DNA from: Dehalococcoidia bacterium
GTDB lineage: Bacteria; Chloroflexota; Dehalococcoidia; Dehalococcoidales; BS750m-G39
Length of the DNA stretch: 5,306 bases
Assembly (NCBI GenBank): GCA_030616265.1
Contig: JAUWXS010000057.1
Coordinates: forward strand, 1-5,306
Direction: 5' to 3'
Shown here: positions 1 through 4,222 of the stretch, in pieces
How positions within the stretch are numbered: position 1 is the first letter of the stretch
Layout: each line of letters begins with the position of its first letter
Notes under the pieces: generated by a model
The model's database searches: none
What the model was told of the DNA's origin: nothing
Seen by the model: only the letters and a program-made list of their open reading frames with translations
Position numbers and translations under genes: made by a program

Positions 1-1
1 T

Positions 2-181
2 ACCGGGGGACGCATTTCGTTGCGGGACGGCTTTCGCATCCGCCGTGCTGCTACGGAGAAGCGCATCCCCTGCTTTACCTCGCTTGATACCGCCCAGGCC
101 GCCCTCAAGGTGCTGCTCAGGGGGAGCCAGATTTACAGCGCTCAGCCGGTATCAGACTACCGGAGGAAGGAGCCCGCTTGA
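2..181 (+). CDS. carB: Carbamoyl-phosphate synthase large subunit, C-terminal end (partial)
   Basis: This is the last 59 codons of an open frame that enters from the left edge. The residues around DGFRIRRAATEKRIPCFTSL followed by DTAQAALKVL match the C-terminal methylglyoxal-synthase-like (allosteric) domain of CarB, where the 'R..A.E..IPCFTSLDTA' block is characteristic. CarB builds carbamoyl phosphate from bicarbonate, ammonia (passed from the CarA glutaminase) and two ATP, for pyrimidine and arginine synthesis in the cytoplasm. In this domain family pyrimidine nucleotides and ornithine act as effectors, but the fragment is too short to show which apply here. The catalytic ATP-grasp domains lie outside the window. 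The TGA stop overlaps the TTG start of pyrK, indicating translational coupling inside a pyrimidine operon. Confidence 0.9.
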   Translation, partial: TGGRISLRDGFRIRRAATEKRIPCFTSLDTAQAALKVLLRGSQIYSAQPVSDYRRKEPA

Positions 182-948
182 GGCAGGAAGTAGCTCAGGT
201 TACGGCCAATACCGAGCCTGTGCCACAGGTCCACCTTATCTGGCTGGAAGCTCCTCAGATAGCTCCCCAAGCCCAGCCGGGGCAGTTCGTTATGGCGCGC
301 TGCGGGAAAGACGCTGAATGTCAGCTGCGCCGCCCCTTGAGCATCCACCAGCGGGAAGGCAACAAGATTGCCCTGCTCTTCAGCGTGGTGGGGAAGGGAA
401 CTCAATGGCTGTCTCAACGCCAGTCTGGTGACAAGCTCGACCTGCTGGGACCACTGGGCAACGGCTTTACCATTCATCCTGGCTCACAGAACCTGCTGCT
501 GGTGGCGGGGGGTATCGGCATCGCACCAATTCACTTTCTGGCTGACGAAGCCGTCAAGCGAGGTCTATCGGTAACCATGCTCTACGGCACGCCCACCACC
601 ACCCAGCTTTACCCATCGAAGCTATTGCCCAAGGTAAGGCTCGTCACCGCCACCGAGGACGGAACCGAGGGTACAAAGGGCATGATAACCGACCTCCTGC
701 CCGATTTCACTGAAGGGGCAGACCAGGTCTTTGCCTGCGGACCAGCTTCAATGTATCAGACCATGGCTGCCCAAAAGTTCCCGATAGCAAAGCCGATACA
801 GATTTCTTTGGAAGTGAGGATGGGCTGCGGACTTGGGGTCTGTTACGGCTGCACGGTAAAGACCAAAAAGGGCTTAAGGCAGGTATGTAAAGATGGCCCC
901 ATATTTGATTTGGACAATATCCTCTGGGATGAATTAAACTACTTGTGA
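178..948 (+). CDS. pyrK: Dihydroorotate dehydrogenase B electron-transfer subunit PyrK
   Basis: The 256-residue product has the whole PyrK layout and the family's usual length. An N-terminal FAD-binding barrel carries RRPLSI at residues 51-56. A pyridine-nucleotide domain carries GGIGIAP at 111-117 and CGPASM at 187-192. A C-terminal [2Fe-2S] domain has Cys217, Cys222, Cys225 and Cys237 (CX4CX2CX11C), followed by KDGPIF. In class 1B enzymes PyrK passes electrons from the PyrD flavin to NAD+, so dihydroorotate oxidation reduces NAD+. The chosen start is TTG at 178. It overlaps the carB stop in a TTGA junction, sits 11 bases after GGAGG (162-166), and gives the expected N-terminus; no upstream or nearby ATG fits. 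No pyrD lies immediately downstream, so the catalytic partner must be elsewhere. PyrK resembles other ferredoxin-NADP reductase-like subunits, but the cysteine spacing and the carB neighbour favour PyrK. Confidence 0.92.
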   Translation: MRQEVAQVTANTEPVPQVHLIWLEAPQIAPQAQPGQFVMARCGKDAECQLRRPLSIHQREGNKIALLFSVVGKGTQWLSQRQSGDKLDLLGPLGNGFTIHPGSQNLLLVAGGIGIAPIHFLADEAVKRGLSVTMLYGTPTTTQLYPSKLLPKVRLVTATEDGTEGTKGMITDLLPDFTEGADQVFACGPASMYQTMAAQKFPIAKPIQISLEVRMGCGLGVCYGCTVKTKKGLRQVCKDGPIFDLDNILWDELNYL

Positions 949-963
949 TGGAAGGAGGCTATC

Positions 964-1530
964 ATGAAAGCAATTGGCATTGTTGGTAGTCCGAGAAAGG
1001 GCGGCAATACGGAAATACTAACCAAACATACACTGAAGGCCATAGCCGAGGAAGGATTAGGCACCGAACTAATAACTTTAAGTGGTCTGGATATTCGACC
1101 GTGTGATGGCTGTAGGGTTTGCCTAGATGAAGAAGAGCGGTGCCATATTGATGATGACCTCTTTGCCATATATACCAAAATGAAGAAGGCCGAAGCTATA
1201 ATCTTGGCCTCGCCAGTGTACTTTGGCTCAGCAACAGCTTTACTGAAAGCGTTCATGGAAAGAACCGGCCGTATAGGCGGCTTTAGGGGGGTATTCAAGG
1301 GGAAGGTAGGCGGACCCTTGGTGGTCGCCCGCCGAGCTGGTCAGAACTTTACCTTCGCTCAGCTTATGTATTGGTTTCATATCCTGGGATTTTTTATGCC
1401 TAGCTCAACCTACTGGAATATTGCCTTTGGCCGAGAGAAGGGCGAGGTGGAGAATGACGAAGAAGGACTTGCCACGGCGTGGAACTTTGGTAAGAATGTT
1501 GCCTTCCTGGTGAAAAAACTGAGTACCTAG
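964..1530 (+). CDS. Iron-sulfur flavoprotein (flavodoxin-fold NAD(P)H/FMN oxidoreductase family)
   Basis: The protein has 188 residues. The N-terminus GIVGSPRKGGNT (residues 5-16) is the FMN-phosphate loop of the NADPH-dependent FMN reductase/flavodoxin fold. SPVYFGSATALLKAF (83-97) is the second FMN-contacting segment. Between them, Cys47, Cys50, Cys53 and Cys60 form a compact CX2CX2CX6C motif. This is the [4Fe-4S] motif of the Isf family first characterised in Methanosarcina, where it passes electrons between ferredoxin-type donors and acceptors. The physiological substrate here is unknown. The start ATG has GGAGG (954-958) 5 bases upstream, and the gene begins 15 bases after the pyrK stop, so co-transcription with pyrK is likely. 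Many such proteins are annotated only as 'flavodoxin family' or 'NAD(P)H-dependent oxidoreductase'. The family call is firm; the role is not. Confidence 0.85.
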   Translation: MKAIGIVGSPRKGGNTEILTKHTLKAIAEEGLGTELITLSGLDIRPCDGCRVCLDEEERCHIDDDLFAIYTKMKKAEAIILASPVYFGSATALLKAFMERTGRIGGFRGVFKGKVGGPLVVARRAGQNFTFAQLMYWFHILGFFMPSSTYWNIAFGREKGEVENDEEGLATAWNFGKNVAFLVKKLST

Positions 1531-1560
1531 CCCACCCAATCATTATTTAGGAGGCGTACT

Positions 1561-1977
1561 ATGGTAGTCACCAAGAAAATCAGCCTTCAAAGCAAAGGTC
1601 ACGGCGACATCATTGATATCACGCCCGAGGTACAAAAGCAGCTGGCTGAGGCGAACATAAGCGAGGGCACGGTTACCCTGTTTGTTACCGGCTCCACCGC
1701 TGGGATTACCACCATTGAGTTTGAACCGGGGCTGCTGGCTGACTTCAAGAGCATGTGGGAGCGAAATATCCCCGCCGATATCCCCTACCAGCACGACCGC
1801 GCCTGGGGTGATGGTAACGGACACTCCCATGTACGGGCTTCGCTGCTGGGCGCCTCACTGGTAATCCCCTTCAGCGACAAGAGCCTAGTGCTGGGCACCT
1901 GGCAGCAAATAGTGGTGGTGGACTTCGACAATAGAGCCAGGGCAAGGCAAATCGTGGTGCAGATTATGGGCCAGTAG
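1561..1977 (+). CDS. yjbQ: YjbQ / UPF0047 family protein (secondary thiamine-phosphate synthase-like)
   Basis: The 138-residue product is a full-length YjbQ protein. Visible family blocks are the FVTGSTAGITTIE segment (residues 41-53), HDRAWGDGNGHSHVRASLLG (78-97, with clustered Asp/His residues at the presumed active site), and LGTWQQIVVVDFDNRAR (111-127). The family is a small soluble homotrimer. The E. coli member shows weak thiamine-phosphate synthase activity, but the true cellular role remains unsettled. The start ATG lies 6 bases after AGGAGG (1549-1554). The 30-base gap after the flavoprotein gene contains no terminator-like hairpin, so the gene probably closes the carB-pyrK-isf operon. 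Nothing nearby concerns thiamine, so context gives no support for a thiamine role. Confidence 0.9.
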   Translation: MVVTKKISLQSKGHGDIIDITPEVQKQLAEANISEGTVTLFVTGSTAGITTIEFEPGLLADFKSMWERNIPADIPYQHDRAWGDGNGHSHVRASLLGASLVIPFSDKSLVLGTWQQIVVVDFDNRARARQIVVQIMGQ

Positions 1978-1983
1978 CGGGCT

Positions 1984-2012
1984 TTGACAACATTCAAGCC
2001 AGCGCCTATAAT
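1984..2012 (+). promoter_or_regulatory. Consensus sigma-70-type promoter for the desulforedoxin-like pair
   Basis: TTGACA at 1984-1989 and TATAAT at 2007-2012 are both exact consensus hexamers, separated by an ideal 17 bases. Transcription would start near 2018-2019, giving a leader of about 42 bases before the ATG at 2061. The element begins 6 bases after the yjbQ stop, so it separates the small genes from the upstream operon. An ATAATATTAT palindrome (2008-2017) overlaps the -10 box. A bulged inverted repeat (1980-1987 with 1994-2000) covers the -35. Either could be an operator, but that is speculation. Confidence 0.75.
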
Positions 2013-2060
2013 ATTATGGTTTTTATAGAGCCAACCAGGTCGTAGAAAGGTAGCTTTTAG

Positions 2061-2180
2061 ATGGCAAATCAGATAGGTAAGAGGTATCGCTGTACTAAGT
2101 GCGGCGCTGAGTTCATCGTCACCCGTGGTGGCGAAGGCAGCATCCACTGCTGCGGTAAACCCATGGAGCTTAAGAAATAG
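2061..2180 (+). CDS. Desulforedoxin-like mini-protein, copy 1 (rubredoxin-type Fe(Cys)4)
   Basis: This 39-residue ORF begins MANQIGKRYRCTKCG and ends CCGKPMELKK. Cys11, Cys14, Cys30 and Cys31 give CX2C-X15-CC, the ligand pattern of desulforedoxin and of the N-terminal FeS4 domain of desulfoferrodoxin (superoxide reductase). Desulforedoxin from Desulfovibrio gigas is a 36-residue homodimer with one Fe(S-Cys)4 centre per chain, so this length is that of a complete stand-alone protein. The catalytic superoxide reductase domain is absent, so the likely role is electron carriage or metal binding, possibly in oxygen defence (inference). A modest AAAGG (2046-2050) lies 10 bases before the ATG. The TAG stop directly abuts the next gene's ATG. 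Zinc rather than iron is also possible for this ligand set. Confidence 0.83.
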   Translation: MANQIGKRYRCTKCGAEFIVTRGGEGSIHCCGKPMELKK

Positions 2181-2324
2181 ATGGCCAGCCAGTTAGGTAA
2201 AAGATATCGCTGTACTAAGTGCGGCACTGAAATACTATGCACCAAAGCCGATAAAGGCACGCCTACCTGCTGCGGCCAGGAAATGGAGCTCCAGGAACCC
2301 CGCCCTATCCCCTCCTCTGATTAG
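2181..2324 (+). CDS. Desulforedoxin-like mini-protein, copy 2
   Basis: This 47-residue ORF begins MASQLGKRYRCTKCG and carries Cys11, Cys14, Cys30 and Cys31 in the same CX2C-X15-CC pattern as copy 1. It has an extra Cys20 and a proline-rich tail (EPRPIPSSD) that copy 1 lacks. The first 50 bases match copy 1 at 43 positions, whereas the middle of the gene has diverged. This indicates a tandem duplication with different constraint on the metal loop and the core. Its ATG immediately follows the TAG of copy 1 in the same frame. The only Shine-Dalgarno candidate, GGAG (2165-2168), lies inside the end of copy 1, 12 bases upstream, so translational coupling is likely. It probably forms homodimers or heterodimers with copy 1 (inference). 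Confidence 0.8.
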   Translation: MASQLGKRYRCTKCGTEILCTKADKGTPTCCGQEMELQEPRPIPSSD

Positions 2325-2330
2325 ATAGGC

Positions 2331-2897
2331 CTACTTGCCCTGCAGCAGGAAGAAGAATTCAGCCCTGGTTTCGGTTCGGCTGCGAAAGCTACCCCTGAGG
2401 GCTGAGGTAACAATAGTGCTCCCCGGCTTCTTGATGCCCCGCATAATCATACACAGGTGCTCCGCCTGGACGATGACCCCCACCCCATCGGGTTTAAGCC
2501 CGCTAACGATGGCATCGGCAATCTGAGAGGTCATTCTCTCCTGAATCTGGGGGCGCTTGGCGAAGATTTCCACCACCCGAGCCAGCTTACTGCCGCCGAC
2601 GACACGCCCCGACTCATTAGGCAGATAGCCCACATGGACCACACCGTAAAAAGGCAAAAGGTGGTGCTCACACATGGAGTAAAAGGGGATGTCCCTGAGG
2701 ATTACCATCTCGCGGTGTCCTTCTTCAAAGCCCACCGACAGGTCTTCCCTGGAGTCCATACCAAGCCCCGTAAAGAGCTCGGCGTACATATCAGCTACCC
2801 GCTGGGGAGTGCCTTTCAAACCTTCCCTTTCCGGGTTCTCACCAATAGCTTTGATGATAGAGGTTACGGCCGCTTTAATCTCTGCCTCGTTAATCAC
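2331..2897 (-). CDS. folE: GTP cyclohydrolase I
   Basis: The enzyme converts GTP to 7,8-dihydroneopterin triphosphate, the entry step to folate and other pterins, and works as a cytoplasmic toroidal decamer with zinc. From the chosen start it has 188 residues, normal for the family. Zinc ligands are Cys76 and His79 in FYSMCEHHLLPFYG, and Cys149 in EHLCMIMRGIKKPGS. The GGSKLARVVEIFAKRPQIQE block (101-120) is the conserved substrate-pocket and helix region. The frame stays open upstream to a TTG at 2930, but that codon has no ribosome binding site. The GTG at 2897 has AGGAGG exactly 6 bases away and starts just before the conserved INEAEI helix, so I prefer it. The gene follows thrC by 41 bases and probably shares its transcript. 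Its stop faces the second desulforedoxin gene across 6 bases. Confidence 0.93.
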   Translation of the reverse strand: MINEAEIKAAVTSIIKAIGENPEREGLKGTPQRVADMYAELFTGLGMDSREDLSVGFEEGHREMVILRDIPFYSMCEHHLLPFYGVVHVGYLPNESGRVVGGSKLARVVEIFAKRPQIQERMTSQIADAIVSGLKPDGVGVIVQAEHLCMIMRGIKKPGSTIVTSALRGSFRSRTETRAEFFFLLQGK

Positions 2898-2903
2898 TCC
2901 AGC

Positions 2904-2909
2904 CCTCCT
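2904..2909 (-). promoter_or_regulatory. Shine-Dalgarno site that fixes the folE start
   Basis: AGGAGG on the minus strand lies 6 bases before the GTG at 2897-2895. The longer reading from the TTG at 2930 would place this perfect site inside the coding region and add 11 lysine/arginine-rich residues (KQRQGRRRAG) not typical of the family. Confidence 0.8.
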
Positions 2910-2938
2910 TCGTCCCTGTCTTTGTTTCAACTGTTATG

Positions 2939-3991
2939 TCAAGCCAAGCCTAACGCCTTCTCCACAGCGGCTAGGTCAGCGGGAAGCTCCAAAAATGGCT
3001 CGGCACCCTTTACCGCCGTCTCGGTGTCCTTGAGCCCGGTGCCGGTTACGATACAGACTATCTTGCTTTTGGAGAAATCCATCCCCTGCTGAGAAAGCTT
3101 TACCAGCCCGGCTAAAGATGCCGCCGACGCCGGCTCGCCGAAGATGCCGCCTTTAGTCGCCAGCAGCCTCTGGGCGGCTAGAATCTCGGCGTCGCTGACC
3201 ATATCGATAATGCCACCCGAATCGTCGCGGGCGGCTTCCGCCCTCTTCCAGCTGGCAGGATTGCCGATTCTTATCGCCGAAGCCACCGTCTCCGGCTTTT
3301 CCACGACATGACCACGCACGATGGGGGCAGCGCCCTCCGCCTGAAAGCCCATCATCTTGGGCTTGATTTTAGATTTGCCCGCCTGGCGGTACTCCTTGAA
3401 GCCTTTCCAGTAGGCGGTGATGTTGCCCGCGTTGCCCACCGGGATAAAGAGATAGTCGGGGGCTTCGCCCAAATCATCGATAATCTCGAAGGCGGCTGTT
3501 TTTTGTCCCTCGATGCGGTTGGGGTTTAGCGAGTTGACCAGGGTGACGGGGTGCTTCTCGGTGAGAGCCAGCACTATTTTTAGAGCCTGGTCGAAGTTGC
3601 CGTCTATAGCCACGATCTTAGCCTTGTAGATAATCGCCTGAGCCATCTTGCCCAGGGCAATCTTGCCCCTGGGGATGATAATGATAGAGTCAACGCCGCA
3701 GCCAGCGGCATAGGCCGCCGCCGAAGCGCTGGTATTACCCGTAGAGGCGCACATCAAAGCCTTGCTGCCTTCCTCCAATGCCTTGGCAACCGCCACCACC
3801 ATCCCCCGGTCCTTGAAGGAGCCGGTGGGGTTGCAGCCCTCCAGCTTGAAGTAAAGCTCGGCTATAGCCAGCTCTTTCTCAAGCTGGCGGCACCTGACCA
3901 GCGGGGTGTCGCCCTCGCCCAGGGTGAAGAGAGGTGTTTTGGGGGTGATGGGGAGGAAGTCTTTATATCTAAATAGGACTCCGGGTTTCAT
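2939..3991 (-). CDS. thrC: Threonine synthase
   Basis: The 350-residue product is a PLP fold-type II enzyme of the shorter (Bacillus/Mycobacterium-like) threonine synthase class. It converts O-phosphohomoserine to threonine and phosphate. GEGDTPLV (residues 25-32) is the usual N-terminal block. The PLP lysine is Lys60 in NPTGSFKDRGM (54-64). ASTGNTSAS (82-90) contacts substrate and cofactor, and PVGNAGN (184-190) cradles the PLP phosphate. TGTGLKD near the C-terminus is also typical. The ATG at 3991 has only a weak AAAGAG site about 2 bases upstream; no better in-frame start is visible. hom lies upstream across a structured 231-base spacer and folE downstream, so hom-thrC(-folE) is likely one transcription unit. 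A homoserine kinase gene is not in the window. Confidence 0.95.
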   Translation of the reverse strand: MKPGVLFRYKDFLPITPKTPLFTLGEGDTPLVRCRQLEKELAIAELYFKLEGCNPTGSFKDRGMVVAVAKALEEGSKALMCASTGNTSASAAAYAAGCGVDSIIIIPRGKIALGKMAQAIIYKAKIVAIDGNFDQALKIVLALTEKHPVTLVNSLNPNRIEGQKTAAFEIIDDLGEAPDYLFIPVGNAGNITAYWKGFKEYRQAGKSKIKPKMMGFQAEGAAPIVRGHVVEKPETVASAIRIGNPASWKRAEAARDDSGGIIDMVSDAEILAAQRLLATKGGIFGEPASAASLAGLVKLSQQGMDFSKSKIVCIVTGTGLKDTETAVKGAEPFLELPADLAAVEKALGLA

Positions 3992-4030
3992 AACTCTTTT
4001 TCACCAGACCTCTTAAGCATTTCTTACCAA

Positions 4031-4053
4031 CCCTCCCCCTGTATCCCCCTCCC
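4031..4053 (-). other. G-quadruplex motif in the hom-thrC spacer
   Basis: On the minus (sense) strand there are four runs of 3, 5, 5 and 3 guanines, separated by 1, 5 and 1 bases (A, ATACA, A). This meets the usual G3+N1-7 four-tract rule. It lies 40-62 bases upstream of the thrC ATG, so it would be in the mRNA if hom and thrC are co-transcribed. Half of it (4045-4053) is also one arm of the adjacent perfect hairpin, so the two structures are mutually exclusive. Confidence 0.6.
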
Positions 4054-4069
4054 TTACCAGGGAGGGGGA
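4044..4069. repeat. Perfect inverted repeat, C/G-rich hairpin
   Basis: TCCCCCTCCCT (4044-4054) and AGGGAGGGGGA (4059-4069) are exact reverse complements, giving an 11-bp stem with a TACC loop. On the plus strand a run of seven T follows after a 4-base gap (4074-4080), resembling a terminator for rightward transcripts. On the sense strand of hom-thrC no U-run follows, so it should not stop that operon. The composition resembles dispersed intergenic hairpin repeats rather than a gene-specific element. Confidence 0.7.
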
Positions 4070-4082
4070 AGGATTTTTTTAT

Positions 4083-4101
4083 AGAGGGGCTTCGCCCCTC
4101 T
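4083..4101. repeat. Second GC-rich hairpin, AGAGGGGC/GCCCCTCT
   Basis: An exact 8-bp stem (4083-4090 with 4094-4101) closes a TTC loop. It sits 13 bases from the previous hairpin, with the T7 tract between them. On the minus strand it is followed by an A-run, not a U-run, so it is not an intrinsic terminator for hom. It has the look of a common intergenic repeat unit. Confidence 0.7.
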
Positions 4102-4120
4102 TAAACTCCCTGTTTTTACT

Positions 4121-4185
4121 GTCACCCTGAGCGTAGCGAAGGGTCTCTTTGAGATTCTTCAGTCGCTTCGCTCCTTCAGAATAAC
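4121..4185. repeat. Imperfect palindromic intergenic repeat (REP/MITE-like)
   Basis: The left arm begins GTCACCCTGAGCGTAGCGAA and runs to TCTC at 4147. It is an imperfect reverse complement of the right arm (4151-4185), which contains AGATTCTTC, GCTTCGCT and CAGAATAAC. Outer mismatches become G-U pairs in a minus-strand RNA, and inner ones become G-U pairs in a plus-strand RNA, so the element can fold on either strand. There is no ORF inside it. This type of palindrome, ending in GTCA..CCTGAGCG and its mirror, is to my knowledge a multicopy intergenic element in some Chloroflexota and other environmental genomes. Copy number here cannot be seen from one window. Confidence 0.65.
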
Positions 4186-4222
4186 ATTAATATACGGACT
4201 CCGCCCCCCTCAAGAGCTAAAC

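Noticed and set aside
157..477. 106-residue minus-strand ORF opposite pyrK
   Set aside because: It is fully covered by the strongly supported pyrK frame, with no domain and no initiation signal.
2178..2180. TAG as a pyrrolysine or other recoded codon joining the two mini-proteins
   Set aside because: TAG is the ordinary stop for four other genes here, and an ATG follows at once. Two separate proteins is the simpler reading, though low-level readthrough cannot be excluded.
2326..2333. TAGGCCTA palindrome between the convergent stop codons
   Set aside because: Eight bases with no loop and no T-tract cannot act as a terminator, and a chance occurrence is likely.
2914..2942. TTGACA on the minus strand at 2942-2937, just at the end of thrC, as a folE promoter
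   Set aside because: The hexamer 17 bases downstream is ACAGGG, not a -10 box, and nearby spacings give nothing better. Co-transcription with thrC is simpler.
2457..3092. 211-residue plus-strand ORF opposite folE and the end of thrC
   Set aside because: It lies wholly antisense to two well-supported genes, shows no recognisable domain and has no ribosome binding site. It is a shadow of GC-biased coding sequence.
4044..4080. Stem-loop plus T7 tract that looks like an intrinsic terminator on the plus strand
   Set aside because: The nearest genes on both sides (thrC, hom) are on the minus strand, so there is no rightward gene to terminate. The U-run is on the wrong side for hom-thrC, and the hairpin is better explained as an intergenic repeat.
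4190..4222. Possible thrC promoter right after the hom stop (TTGAGG and TATATT on the minus strand)
   Set aside because: The spacing is about 13 bases and the -35 match is poor. The segment looks more like a decayed copy of the GAGGGGC hairpin, too degenerate to call.
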